Shown: positions 24,414 to 33,009 of the stretch, in pieces | Position numbering within the stretch: position 1 is the first letter of the stretch | How the letters are laid out: every line of letters begins with the position of its first letter | DNA from: DASQMT01 sp963827335 | GTDB lineage: Bacteria; Actinomycetota; Thermoleophilia; Solirubrobacterales; Solirubrobacteraceae | Length of the DNA: 64,000 bases | NCBI GenBank assembly: GCA_963827335.1 | Contig: CAWHAP010000015.1 | Span: 248,001 to 312,000, forward strand | Direction: 5' to 3' | Translations under genes and position numbers: made by a program | Notes under the pieces: generated by a model | The model's database searches: none | What the model was told of the DNA's origin: nothing | The model's input: the letters and a program-made list of their open reading frames with translations, nothing else

Positions 24414-24629
24414 TCAGCGCGCGGCGAGGTCCCTGCCGGCGATGCGGTCGGCGATCGCCGCCCGCCGGCGCTCGACGTCGAGGTGCACCGGGCCCTGACC
24501 GGGCCGGCGGCGCTCGACGACCGTTTCTGCGCCGCACAGCTCGCAGGGGCTCTCGAGCGCGCTCGCCAGCGAGCCGGGGAGCATGCTCCACCGCGTCTCG
24601 CCGCACTCCGTACACCGCACCGCTTCCAT
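24414..24629 (-). CDS. Small zinc-ribbon protein
   Basis: This 71-residue protein has two Cys pairs, CTECGE and CELCGAE, about 28 residues apart, suiting a zinc ribbon. The rest is basic and helical (VERRRAAIADRIAGRDLAAR). It lies between the GNAT gene and the Nudix gene on opposite strands. No function is evident; such proteins often bind nucleic acid. Confidence 0.6.
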   Translation of the reverse strand: MEAVRCTECGETRWSMLPGSLASALESPCELCGAETVVERRRPGQGPVHLDVERRRAAIADRIAGRDLAAR

Positions 24630-24704
24630 GATCCGACCAACTCCTCGGGATTGCCCTCCGTCGATCATCCCACCTCGCGCCAGGGTTTCCAGCATCCTTG
24701 GGTC

Positions 24705-25178
24705 ATGGCGGTTGCACGTAGCGCGGGAATTCTGCTCCACCGGCACGGGATCGACGGCGTCGAGGTGCTGCTCGTCCACCCCGGCGGGCCGTTCTGGGCG
24801 CGCAAGGACCTCGGCGCGTGGTCGATCCCGAAGGGCGAGCACGACGACGGCGAGGACCCGCGCGCGTGCGCGCGGCGCGAGTTCGCCGAGGAGACGGGCA
24901 CCGAGCTGCCCGACGGAGCGCTCGACGAGCTCGGGACCGTGCGGCTGAAGAGCGGCAAGCAGGTGACGGCGTTCGCCGCTGCGGGCGACCTCGACGCGGA
25001 CGCGGTGCGCAGCAACACGTTCGAGATGGAGTGGCCGCCGCGCTCGGGCCGGCGGCAGGCCTTCCCCGAGATCGACCGCGCCGGCTGGTTCGGGCTCGCC
25101 GAGGCGCGCGAGCGGCTGAACCCCGCGCAGGCGCCCTTCGTCGACCGGCTCGAGGCGCTGCTGCGCGCGTCCGGCTGA
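24705..25178 (+). CDS. Nudix hydrolase
   Basis: This 157-residue protein has a complete Nudix box, G-x5-E-x7-REFAEETGTE, starting in WSIPKGEHDDGEDP. It hydrolyses nucleoside-diphosphate-linked compounds. The N-terminus MAVARSAGILLHRHG and the PGGPFWARKDLGAWSIPKGE stretch match the family that has been described as diadenosine polyphosphate or NTP pyrophosphohydrolases. The stop codon touches the 3' end of the convergent tRNA-Leu with no gap. Confidence 0.9.
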   Translation: MAVARSAGILLHRHGIDGVEVLLVHPGGPFWARKDLGAWSIPKGEHDDGEDPRACARREFAEETGTELPDGALDELGTVRLKSGKQVTAFAAAGDLDADAVRSNTFEMEWPPRSGRRQAFPEIDRAGWFGLAEARERLNPAQAPFVDRLEALLRASG

Positions 25179-25262
25179 TGCCCGGGGTGGGAGTCGAACC
25201 CACACGTCCTCGCGGACAGTCGGGTTAAGCCGACCGCGTCTGACCAGTTCCGCCACCCGGGC
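25179..25262 (-). tRNA. tRNA-Leu (TAA)
   Basis: An 84-nt class II tRNA reads from GCCCGGGTGGCGGAACTGG, with anticodon loop GCTTAACCC, a long variable arm (TGTCCGCGAGGACG) and T-arm TGGGTTCGACTCCCA. The acceptor stem is GCCCGGG/CCCGGGC with discriminator A. CCA is not encoded. The 5' part overlaps the end of a truncated MFS gene on the same strand. Confidence 0.95.
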
Positions 25263-26064
25263 TGGGGGTGGGCTGATCGTATGGGACGCTCCGGGCGGCG
25301 ACGAGCACCGCAACGGCGGTGGCGGCACAGACCGCGCTGCTCGCCGACAGGGCGCCGGCGGGCCCCGCAGGACCGATCAGCGCCGCGGCGACCGCCAGCC
25401 CGACCCCTGTGGCGACGGTGACCGCCGCCGCGAACAGCGCCAGCGCCTGTGCGTGCGCGGACTCGGGGATCCGCTCGGTCAGCCGCGCCGAGCCGATGAC
25501 GCTGAGCGGTGAGAGCGGGAGCCCGAAGACCGCCATCGCCGCGACGGCGAGCCCCGGTCCGGGCGTGAGCGCGAGCAGCGCCGTCGCGACCGCGAACACG
25601 AGCAGCAGCGCGGCGACCGGGGCGCGGCGGCGCGTCGAGATGCCGCCCCCCGCGGCGAGCCCGATCCCGACGAGCATGCTCGAGCCGGACATGACCGCGA
25701 AGAGGATGCCCGCCGACGCCCGCGACCACCCGAGCTCGGCCAGCCGCTCGGGCAGGCTCGCGACGAGCAGGCCGTACGCGATCCCCACGCCTCCGGTGAC
25801 CGCGTAGACCGGGACGGCGGCGCCGAGCCACGTGCGGATCGCGGGCGGGCCGTCGGCGCTCCGTGGACGGCGCTCCGGCAGGCCCCGCGCGGCCAGCGCG
25901 GACGCGGCCGCGAACAGGCCCGCGCTCGCGAACACCGCGAGGGGCGAGGAGAACGCCACCAGCCCCGCGACCAGGACCGGCGAGATCACGAACGACGCCT
26001 CCGTGATCGAGGCGTCGATCGAGTGCGCCGAGCGACGCGCACGCCGCGGTACGAAGTCGGCGAG
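25225..26064 (-). pseudogene. MFS transporter remnant, 5' truncated
   Basis: The frame reads LADFVPRRARRSAHSIDASI, the cytoplasmic segment before helix 5 or 6 of an MFS carrier, then six to eight transmembrane helices with AVYAVTGGVGIAYGLLVASL and VFGLPLSPLSVIGSARLTER. The N-terminal third is missing. Upstream DNA switches at about 26060-26065 to a MarR gene on the other strand. The reading frame also runs 38 nt into tRNA-Leu before stopping at 25225, suggesting the native stop was lost as well. Confidence 0.7.
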
Positions 26065-26498
26065 GGCCGCGCGGTATCGCCGCGGATCCGGGCCGGACGA
26101 TCGAGCGGCTCCGCGCGCCGCTCGGGCTGTCCCAGCCCGGCGCCACGCGGCTCATGCAGCGGCTGGCGGCGGAGGGCTGGATCGTGCTGGACGGCCCGGG
26201 CGGGCGTCGCGGCCTCCAGGTCCGCCTCACCGCCGCCGGCGAGCGGATGCTCGACGAGCTGCTCGCCGTTCGCCGGGCCGCCCTCACCGAGCTGCTCGAT
26301 CCGTTGAGCGATGCCGAGCTCACGCAGCTCACCGGCCTGCTCGAGCGGCTGCTCGCCGCGCGCACGAGCGACCGCGCGGCGCTCGAGCGCCTCTGCCGCC
26401 TGTGCGACCGGCCGGCCTGCGCGGCCTGTCCCGTCGGCCGCGCGCTGGACGCCATCCTCGCCGCCGGCGGGCCGGCCGAGCCGTCCGGGCTACCCTGA
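26065..26498 (+). pseudogene. MarR-family regulator remnant, 5' truncated
   Basis: From about 26070 the frame reads GIAADPGRTIERLRAPLGLS and QPGATRLMQRLAAEGW, the middle of a MarR winged helix, then the wing (LDGPGGRRGLQVRLTAAGE) and a C-terminal extension with CRLCDRPACAACPVG, a Cys-rich tail. No start codon or first helices are present. It abuts the truncated MFS gene head to head, so a deletion probably removed the shared promoter and both 5' ends. Confidence 0.65.
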
Positions 26499-26558
26499 AC
26501 AGAGCAACTTCGCCGCCCGCTCGGGGTTCTCTCGGGCGGAACGCGTTTCGTCCCCTTC

Positions 26559-28067
26559 TTGGAAGTCTCGGCTCTCACCCACGCCGGCGCCGCCGGCCAC
26601 GCGCGGTCTCCGCTGCTGCGGCTGCAGTCGGACGAGCGCCTGATCGCGCTCATCCGCCGCGGCAACCAGCACGCCTTCGAGGCGCTCCTGGCGCGCTACC
26701 AGTCGCGGCTGCTGGCCTTCTGCCGGCACATGCTCGCGAGCCGCGAGGATGCCGAGGACGTGCTGCAGGAGGTCTTCGCGGCCGCTTTCAACGCCATCCT
26801 CGCCGACGACCGCCCGATCAACGTGCGGCCGTGGCTGTACCGGATCGCCCGCAACCGCTCGCTCAACCACCTGCGCAAGGCGCAGGCGATCGGCGTCGAC
26901 TCGATGGACGTGCACCTCTCCGAGCACGGCATCACCACCGCCGACAAGGTGCACAAGCGCGAGGAGTTCCGGCAGCTCATGTCGGACGTCCAGGACCTGC
27001 CCGAGACCCAGCGGACCGCGCTCCTGCTGCGCGAGATCGACGCGCTCTCCTACGACCAGATCGCCGAGGCGATGGAGACGACGGTCCCGTCGGTCAAGTC
27101 GCTGCTCGTGCGCGCCCGCGTGTCGCTGGCCGAGGCCGCCGAGGCCCGCCTGCTGACCTGCGAGGAGGTCCGCGACGAGCTGGGCGAGGTCGCCGAGGGC
27201 CTGCGCCGCACCACGCCCCCCGTCCGGCGCCACCTGCGCACGTGCGACCGCTGCCAGCTGTTCCGCAGGCAGCTGCGCCAGACGAACAAGGCGCTCGCCG
27301 CGATCTTCCCGCTCGGCCCGCTCCTGCTGCTCAAGAAGGCGCTGCTCGCCCACGCCGGCACGGCCGCCGCGGGGAGCGGCGGCGCGGCCGCAGGCAGCAG
27401 CGCGGCGGCGGCCGGCGCCGCGGGCGCCGCGGGCGCCGCCGCCGGCGGCGCGCTGCAGGCCGGCGCGGGCGCCCTGGCCTCCAAGGCCGTGGCCGGCCTC
27501 GCGGCCGCAGCGATCGTCACCGCGGGCGCCGTCGAGGTCAAGCACGTCAAGGACCGCCCGGCGCGCGCGCAGGCCGGTGCGGCGCAGCTGGCCAAGGCGC
27601 CGCCGGCCGCGGCCCCGGCCGTTGCGACCGACAGCGAGCCCGTCCCGGTCGCCTCGGCGCCGCAGCCCGTCTCCGCGCCCAGCGCCCCGCCCGAGCCCGC
27701 CGCCAGGTCGCGCAGGGCCGAGGCGCCCGCGAAGGCGAAGGCCGAGGCCACCCCGGCGCCGAAGCCGGCTACGACGCCGGCGCCGGTCGCCTCGCCCGCG
27801 CCGGCGACGACGCCCGCCACGCCGCCGAACATCGAGCAGCACGAGGGCGACACGGTCACGCTGCCGAGCGACCCGTCGGCCGGCCAGGCACCGACGCCGA
27901 CCGCCTCGCAGCCGCAGCCGACCGCCCCGCCGGCGGCGACGCCGCCGCCCGCCGCGACGCCGGCCCCCACCCCGTCGCCCGCGCCCACGCCGGCGCCCAC
28001 CCCGCCGCCCGCGGCGACGCCGGTCCCCACCCCGCCGCCGGCCCCGACGCCAGTCCCCGCGCCCTAG
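26559..28067 (+). CDS. ECF sigma factor fused to an anti-sigma-like zinc domain and membrane tail
   Basis: This 502-residue protein has sigma region 2 at about 25-107 (EDAEDVLQEVFAAAFNAIL, WLYRIARNRSLNHL) and region 4 at about 143-197 (LPETQRTALLLREIDALSYD, ETTVPSVKSLLVRAR). A zinc-binding anti-sigma-like motif follows, with Cys201, His225, Cys229 and Cys232 (HLRTCDRC). Next come an Ala/Gly linker, a probable transmembrane helix at about 305-325, and a 175-residue Pro/Ala/Thr tail. The start is TTG at 26559. A GC hairpin at 26513-26539 lies upstream. Membrane tethering would keep the sigma factor inactive until it is released. Confidence 0.85.
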   Translation: MEVSALTHAGAAGHARSPLLRLQSDERLIALIRRGNQHAFEALLARYQSRLLAFCRHMLASREDAEDVLQEVFAAAFNAILADDRPINVRPWLYRIARNRSLNHLRKAQAIGVDSMDVHLSEHGITTADKVHKREEFRQLMSDVQDLPETQRTALLLREIDALSYDQIAEAMETTVPSVKSLLVRARVSLAEAAEARLLTCEEVRDELGEVAEGLRRTTPPVRRHLRTCDRCQLFRRQLRQTNKALAAIFPLGPLLLLKKALLAHAGTAAAGSGGAAAGSSAAAAGAAGAAGAAAGGALQAGAGALASKAVAGLAAAAIVTAGAVEVKHVKDRPARAQAGAAQLAKAPPAAAPAVATDSEPVPVASAPQPVSAPSAPPEPAARSRRAEAPAKAKAEATPAPKPATTPAPVASPAPATTPATPPNIEQHEGDTVTLPSDPSAGQAPTPTASQPQPTAPPAATPPPAATPAPTPSPAPTPAPTPPPAATPVPTPPPAPTPVPAP

Positions 28068-28324
28068 CGCGCGAGCGCGGCGGGCTGGTCCTGCCAGCCG
28101 CGCGCGAACCAGAGCGTCCGGTCCTTCCAGTCGTGCACCATCAGCGCGCCGCCCGCGGCGATCAGCCCGGCCAGCGCGGGTGACCGCAGCGCCACGAGGC
28201 CGACCATGCCCGCGCTCGCCAGGACGGCGCCGGTCGCGCCGTGGTGGCACCGCTGCCCGCGGATCCAGAGCCGCCGCTGGAGGGCGTCGTAGTGGATCGG
28301 CTTGCGAAGGAGGTCAGGCGACAT
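28064..28324 (-). CDS. Small membrane protein, unknown function
   Basis: This 86-residue protein has an N-terminal RKPIHYDALQRRLWIRGQRC segment and two hydrophobic helices (GAVLASAGMVGLVALRS and LAGLIAAGGALMVHD). Its stop overlaps the convergent sigma-factor stop by 4 nt. No family is recognised. Composition and frame support coding. Confidence 0.55.
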   Translation of the reverse strand: MSPDLLRKPIHYDALQRRLWIRGQRCHHGATGAVLASAGMVGLVALRSPALAGLIAAGGALMVHDWKDRTLWFARGWQDQPAALAR

Positions 28325-28406
28325 CGTGCGGAATGGAACGAGTGTGATCGCCCCGGTTATCGGCAGGAAAGCGCCGGAGGTCCAGTCTTTCCCTACGCTC
28401 CAGCCC

Positions 28407-28745
28407 GTGACTCAGACGATCGACTTCGACCAGTTCCTCGCCGTCGACCTCCGCGTCGGCCGCGTCACGGCCGTCGACGACTTCCCCGAGGCGCGCAAGC
28501 CCGCCTGGAAGCTCACGATCGACTTCGGGCCCGAGATCGGCGTCAAGCGCTCGTCGGCGCAGGTGACGAACTACGCGCGCGAGGAGCTCGAGGGCCGGCT
28601 CGTCGTGGCCGTCGTGAACTTCCCGCCGCGGCAGATCGGCCCGTTCATGTCCGAGGTGCTCACCCTCGGGGCGAGCGACCCCGACGGCAACGTGATCCTG
28701 CTCGAGCCGCGCTCCTCGGTGGAGCCTGGCTCACGCATTCATTAG
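28407..28745 (+). CDS. csaA: CsaA-type tRNA-binding/chaperone protein
   Basis: This 112-residue protein, with a GTG start, is the stand-alone EMAP/tRNA-binding OB-fold: DLRVGRVTAVDDFPEARKPA, GVKRSSAQVTNYAREEL, VVAVVNFPPRQIGPFMSEVL. Length and motifs match CsaA, which binds tRNA-like RNA and has been proposed as a secretion chaperone. It stands alone. Confidence 0.9.
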   Translation: MTQTIDFDQFLAVDLRVGRVTAVDDFPEARKPAWKLTIDFGPEIGVKRSSAQVTNYAREELEGRLVVAVVNFPPRQIGPFMSEVLTLGASDPDGNVILLEPRSSVEPGSRIH

Positions 28746-28794
28746 GGTTTCGCCTGCCAGGCGAGCGCGCTCGTTCCTCGCCGCTCGCCTTCGA

Positions 28795-29070
28795 CTACGT
28801 GCCAATGGAGAACAGCGCTTCCAGGTCGTGCTTGGAGAACACCTCGAAGGCGACCATGGTGTGCGTGCGGCGGATGCCGGGGACCCGCGCGAGCCGGTTC
28901 GTGACCACCTCGGCGATCTCCTCGGCGGTCCGCACGCGCAGCATCGCGACGTAGTCCCACTCGCCGGTCACGGACCAGGCCTCGGCGACGCCGCGGACGT
29001 CCGCCAGCGCGCCGCCGAGGTCGGGCATCGCCTCGCGCTCGGCCTCGATCAGGACGATGGCGTGGGTCAC
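28795..29070 (-). CDS. Lrp/AsnC ligand-binding (RAM) domain protein
   Basis: This 91-residue protein is a stand-alone AsnC C-terminal domain: MTHAIVLIEAEREAMPDLGG, SVTGEWDYVAMLRV and VPGIRRTHTMVAFEVFSKHD. It has no DNA-binding helix-turn-helix, so it probably acts as a small-molecule sensor or partner of full-length Lrp proteins. It is coupled by ATGA to the upstream metal-dependent hydrolase. Confidence 0.85.
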   Translation of the reverse strand: MTHAIVLIEAEREAMPDLGGALADVRGVAEAWSVTGEWDYVAMLRVRTAEEIAEVVTNRLARVPGIRRTHTMVAFEVFSKHDLEALFSIGT

Positions 29071-29750
29071 CGGACGTGGTGCGTCTCGCCGGGGGCGAGC
29101 ACGACGACCTTGCTCTCGGTCGCGTTCTCGACGTCGGTCTTGAAGGCCTGCGCGTCGGTCTCGATCGGGGGGAACGTGTCGTAGTGGATGGGGATGACGA
29201 CGTCGGCGCCGACGAACTCGCAGGCGGTCACCGCGTCGAAGCGGTCCATCGTGTAGTGGCCGCCGATCGGCACGAGCGCGACGTCGACGTGGTTGCCGCG
29301 CTTGGCGATCAGCTCGAGGTCGGAGAACAGCGCGGTGTCGCCGAGGTGGTAGACGAGCGTCTCGCCGACCATGATCAGCAGCCCGGCCGGCGTGCAGACC
29401 GTGCCGTTCGGGGTGGTGGACGAGTGCCAGGCGGGGACGAGCTTGACCCAGCCCCAGTCGAAGGCGACCGTGCCGCCGAGGTTCGGGTCGTGCACGTTCT
29501 CGACGCCGAGCTCGGACAGCTCGTCGGCGATCTCGACCAGCGCGAGCACCTCGGCGCCCGTCCGCTTGGCGATCTCGACGACGTCGCCGTAGTGGTCGGC
29601 GTGGCCGTGGGTGAGCAGGATGTGCGTCGGCTCGAGGTCGTCGGCCGCGACGGTCGCCTTCGGGTTCCCCGTGAGGAACGGGTCGACGAGGATGCGCGTG
29701 TCGCCGTCGGTCAGCTCCACCGCCGACTGCGCCAGGAACCGGATGTCCAT
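29067..29750 (-). CDS. UPF0173 metal-dependent hydrolase (beta-lactamase fold)
   Basis: This 227-residue protein has ILVDPFLTGNPKATV, the metal-binding HGHADHYGD, and late ligands in YHLGDTALFSD and VIPIHYDTFPPIETD, all UPF0173 marks. Its substrate is unknown. The ATG at 29750 gives the family-typical MDIRFLAQSAVELTDG. It lies between a small helical protein and the AsnC-type protein in one leftward operon. Confidence 0.9.
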   Translation of the reverse strand: MDIRFLAQSAVELTDGDTRILVDPFLTGNPKATVAADDLEPTHILLTHGHADHYGDVVEIAKRTGAEVLALVEIADELSELGVENVHDPNLGGTVAFDWGWVKLVPAWHSSTTPNGTVCTPAGLLIMVGETLVYHLGDTALFSDLELIAKRGNHVDVALVPIGGHYTMDRFDAVTACEFVGADVVIPIHYDTFPPIETDAQAFKTDVENATESKVVVLAPGETHHVR

Positions 29751-29754
29751 GGGG

Positions 29755-30081
29755 TCAGTCCTCCCTTTCCATGAGTTCGTGGGCAAGCTCGTACCCGACG
29801 GCGACGCCGATCAACATCGACACGCCGGTCTCCTCGGCGATCAGCGTGCGCACGGCCGTCATGCGCTCGTCGACGTCGGGCTTGCCCGCGGCGTCGAGCA
29901 CGGCCGCCTGGTGCGCGGAGCCGAACCAGTCCGCGGCCTGGAGCGCCTCGGCGAGGATGCGCTGGATACCCGGCGCGTTGGCGCCCACCAGCCGCTGCGC
30001 CTCCTCGAGGCGCGCGGGGTCCGACAGCACCTCGATGGCGGCCTCGACCTCGGCCGGGGTGTAGGCGCGGCGCCCGGCCAT
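29755..30081 (-). CDS. Helical protein of unknown function
   Basis: This 108-residue protein starts MAGRRAYTPAEVEAAIEVLS and is predicted to be mostly helical, with ELAHELMERED at its end. It sits 1 bp after the rhomboid-like stop and 4 bp before the hydrolase. No domain is recognised. Operon position and good codon bias support it. Confidence 0.65.
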   Translation of the reverse strand: MAGRRAYTPAEVEAAIEVLSDPARLEEAQRLVGANAPGIQRILAEALQAADWFGSAHQAAVLDAAGKPDVDERMTAVRTLIAEETGVSMLIGVAVGYELAHELMERED

Positions 30082-30082
30082 C

Positions 30083-30829
30083 TCAGCGCAGGCGCGCCAG
30101 CACGAAGCCCATGAGCAGGCCCACGACGCCGGCGCCCAGCCCGGCGAGGGAGCTCGCCTCGCTGGTGGCGAGCGGCACGAGCACGAGCAGCACGGCGATC
30201 GCGAGCACGCCCAGCAGATCGGTCTCGTCCTCGCGCCCGGCGCGCCGGCCGAGCACGTCGCGCATCGCCCAGGCCGCGAGCATCGCCAGCGCGGCGCCGT
30301 TGCCGCCGATGGCGATCGTCGAGTCGCCGACGGCGACGACCAGCGCCATCCCGGCGCCGCCCGCGACCGCGAACAGGAACAGCGGCGCCCACCAGCCGTG
30401 GCGGCGCTCGAGCAGCGTGCCGAACAGCCCGATCGCGGCGAGGCAGACGACCTCGTAGCCCGTGGCGGTGTAGAGGAACTGCGTCGTGACGGCGCGCCAC
30501 CACTCGCCCTCGACCGGCACCAGGAGGATGAGGTCGAGCAGCGCGCGATCCCAGCCCGCCCGCACGAGCAGCGAGATGACCAGCGAGGCGAGGACCAGCA
30601 GGATCGTCGCGTACGGGCGCCGGTCGGGGCGGATGCCGGGGATCTCCCCCCGGCGCAGCGGCGCGAGCCGCGGCCGCGCGCGGCGGGGCGCCTTGGGGAC
30701 GCCGCCGCGCTCGAGCTTCGGCGCGCGCTTGCGCAGCCGCGTGCCGCAGTACGGGCACTCCGTGATGTACGGCGAGACCTCGGAACCGCAGCTCTTGCAG
30801 ACGACGAACAGATCGGGCCCGCTTGCCAT
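30083..30829 (-). CDS. Rhomboid-family membrane protein without catalytic residues
   Basis: This 248-residue protein has an N-terminal zinc ribbon (CKSCGSE, CPYCGTRL), a basic linker, then about six transmembrane helices of rhomboid type (EGEWWRAVTTQFLYTATG). The site of the catalytic Ser (normally GxSG) reads IGGNGAALAML. The last-helix His region reads SSLAGLGAGVVGLLMG, with Ser in place of His. It is therefore probably an inactive pseudoprotease that may bind membrane clients. It is first in the operon with the helical protein, UPF0173 hydrolase and AsnC-type protein. Confidence 0.8.
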   Translation of the reverse strand: MASGPDLFVVCKSCGSEVSPYITECPYCGTRLRKRAPKLERGGVPKAPRRARPRLAPLRRGEIPGIRPDRRPYATILLVLASLVISLLVRAGWDRALLDLILLVPVEGEWWRAVTTQFLYTATGYEVVCLAAIGLFGTLLERRHGWWAPLFLFAVAGGAGMALVVAVGDSTIAIGGNGAALAMLAAWAMRDVLGRRAGREDETDLLGVLAIAVLLVLVPLATSEASSLAGLGAGVVGLLMGFVLARLR

Positions 30830-30841
30830 GGACAGACGATT

Positions 30842-31951
30842 CTACGCGCCGCCCGAGGTCGCGCCGACGACCTCTCGCACCACTTCGGCGAAATCGCCGT
30901 TCGCGTCGTGGACGACCTGCTGGCGGTGGGCCCCGTTGCCGTGCTCGATCAGGTCGCGGACGGCCATCAGATCGTCCGACGAACCGAGATCCTCGGCGTG
31001 CGGCTCGAGCCGCTCCACGAGCGCACGCGCGAGCTCGCGCGTGCCGGTGCGGCGGGTTCCGGGGAGGGCGACGAGCTCACCGTCGAGGCCGTTGCGGGCC
31101 GCGAGCCAGCGGTTGGCGTCGAGCAGCTCGCCGTCGGTCGGCGTGATCCGCTCCCCCGCCGCGTACCCCTCGGCCAGCTCCCGCACGAGCGCCTGGATCA
31201 GCGCCGCGAGCCCGAGCGTGTGCTCCACGCGCGTCTGCGCGTCCATGGCGCGAACCTCGACCGTGCCCAGGCTGGGGTGCGGGCGGACGTCGTACCACAT
31301 CCAGGTGTAGTCCTCGATCAGACCGGCCGCGACCATCGTCTCGATCCGCCGCTCGAAGTCGGCCCAGCCGTCGTAGGCCGGCGGCAGGCCGACGCGCGGG
31401 AAGCCGCGGAAGATCGGCATGCGCGAGGACGCGAGGCCGGTCGCCTCGCCGCGCCAGAACGGCGAGTTGGCCGACAGCGCCAGCAGCAGCGGCACGTGCT
31501 CGCGCACCCCGTTGGCGACGTGGATCGCCGTCTCGGCGTCGTCGAGGCCGACGTGCACGTGCATGCCGAAGATCAGCTCGCGCCGCGCCACGAAGCCGAG
31601 CGTCGAGACGAGCTCGCGGTAGCGCTCCTCGCCGACGACCCGCGCGTCCTCCCAGCGGGAGAACGGATGCGTGCCCGCCGAGCCGATCCGCAGGCCGCGC
31701 CGCTCGGCCGCCGCCGTGACCTTGGCGCGCAGCGCCCGCAGGTGCGTGCCGGCCGTCGGCGTGTCGGGGGCCGGGGGCGTCGCGATCTCCAGCACGGAGG
31801 CCAGCAGCTCGGACTTGACCGCCTCGTCGCCGGCGCACTCCTCGAGCAGCACGTCGATCGCGTTCGCCAGGCCGAGCGACTCGGCGTCGAGGATCATGAG
31901 CTCCTCCTCGATCCCGATCGTGTACCGCGGCCCGGAGAAGTTCACCTTCAC
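30842..31951 (-). CDS. Glutamate-cysteine ligase-like carboxylate-amine ligase (YbdK)
   Basis: This 369-residue GCS2-family protein has TIGIEEELMILDAESLGL, GTHPFSRWEDARVVGEERYR, FGMHVHVGLDD, LLALSANSPFWRG, SSRMPIFRGFPRVG and WYDVRPHPSLGTVEVRAMDA. The family ligates glutamate to amines with ATP, with weak gamma-glutamylcysteine activity shown for some members. It lies next to the rhomboid-type gene with a 12-bp gap, so it may start that operon. Confidence 0.9.
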   Translation of the reverse strand: MKVNFSGPRYTIGIEEELMILDAESLGLANAIDVLLEECAGDEAVKSELLASVLEIATPPAPDTPTAGTHLRALRAKVTAAAERRGLRIGSAGTHPFSRWEDARVVGEERYRELVSTLGFVARRELIFGMHVHVGLDDAETAIHVANGVREHVPLLLALSANSPFWRGEATGLASSRMPIFRGFPRVGLPPAYDGWADFERRIETMVAAGLIEDYTWMWYDVRPHPSLGTVEVRAMDAQTRVEHTLGLAALIQALVRELAEGYAAGERITPTDGELLDANRWLAARNGLDGELVALPGTRRTGTRELARALVERLEPHAEDLGSSDDLMAVRDLIEHGNGAHRQQVVHDANGDFAEVVREVVGATSGGA

Positions 31952-32016
31952 GTCGCCAGGAGGGTATCCGGGTCATACTGGATCCAGGCACCCACGACAC
32001 ACGGGAGAACGAACCC

Positions 32017-32943
32017 ATGGCGCTCGGCTATGACGGCAAGCTCTACATCCTGGCCTTCGACCACCGGGGGTCGTTCCAGAAGAAGATGTTCGGGATCGAG
32101 GGCGATCCCACCGAGGAGGAGACCGCGAGGATCGCGGACGCGAAGAAGCTGATCTTCGAGGGCATGGAGAAGGCCGTCGAGCGCGGCGTCGACGCGAGCG
32201 CGACCGGCGTGCTGGTCGACGAGCAGTTCGGCTCGGACATCCCGAAGCTCGCCAAGCAGGAGGGCCTCGTGCTCTCGATGCCGGTCGAGAAGTCCGGCCA
32301 GGACGAGTTCGACTTCCAGTACGACGACGACTTCGGGCAGCACATCACGGACCACAACATCGACTTCGCGAAGGTCCTCGTCCGGTACAACCCGGAGGGC
32401 GACCAGGAGATGAACGAGCGCCAGCTCGGCCGCCTCAAGGTGCTCGCCGACTGGCTGCACGACAACGACGGCAAGTTCCTCTTCGAGCTGCTCGTGCCGG
32501 CCGAGGAGGCCCAGCTCGACCGCGTCGGCGGCGACAGCGACCGCTACGACGCCGAGCTCCGCCCCGGGCTGATGAAGCAGGCGATCCAGGACATCCAGGA
32601 CTACGGCATCGAGGTCGACGTCTGGAAGATCGAGGGCGTCGACAAGCGCGAGGACGCCGAGGCGCTCTCGCAGCAGGCGCGCACCGGCGAGGGCCGCGAG
32701 GGCGTCGTCAGCGTGCTCCTGGGCCGCGGCGCGTCCGACGAGAAGGTCGACCACTGGCTCCGCCAGGCCGCGCCGGTCGAGGGCTTCGTCGGCTTCGCCA
32801 TCGGGCGCTCGATCTGGTGGGACGCGCTCAAGGGCTTCCTCGACGGCAGCCTGGAGCGCGACGCGGCGAGCGACAGGATCGCCGACAACTACCTGCGCTT
32901 CGTGAAGGTCTACGACGACGCCGAGGCCGAGGCCCGCGTCTGA
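32017..32943 (+). CDS. DUF2090 aldolase-like protein
   Basis: This 308-residue protein starts MALGYDGKLYILAFDHRGSF, and this FDHR segment, GVLVDEQFG and EVDVWKIEGVDKREDAEAL belong to the DUF2090 TIM-barrel related to the C-terminal domain of IolC-type sugar kinases (5-keto-2-deoxy-6-phosphogluconate aldolase). Here it stands alone without the kinase or other inositol genes. The role is inferred as a sugar-phosphate aldolase. Confidence 0.85.
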   Translation: MALGYDGKLYILAFDHRGSFQKKMFGIEGDPTEEETARIADAKKLIFEGMEKAVERGVDASATGVLVDEQFGSDIPKLAKQEGLVLSMPVEKSGQDEFDFQYDDDFGQHITDHNIDFAKVLVRYNPEGDQEMNERQLGRLKVLADWLHDNDGKFLFELLVPAEEAQLDRVGGDSDRYDAELRPGLMKQAIQDIQDYGIEVDVWKIEGVDKREDAEALSQQARTGEGREGVVSVLLGRGASDEKVDHWLRQAAPVEGFVGFAIGRSIWWDALKGFLDGSLERDAASDRIADNYLRFVKVYDDAEAEARV

Positions 32944-33009
32944 TCCGCCCGCCCGGGCGCGGCGGTCGCGTTTGCGCGGCCGCCATCCGGGCGATCAGTT
33001 CGTCATAAG

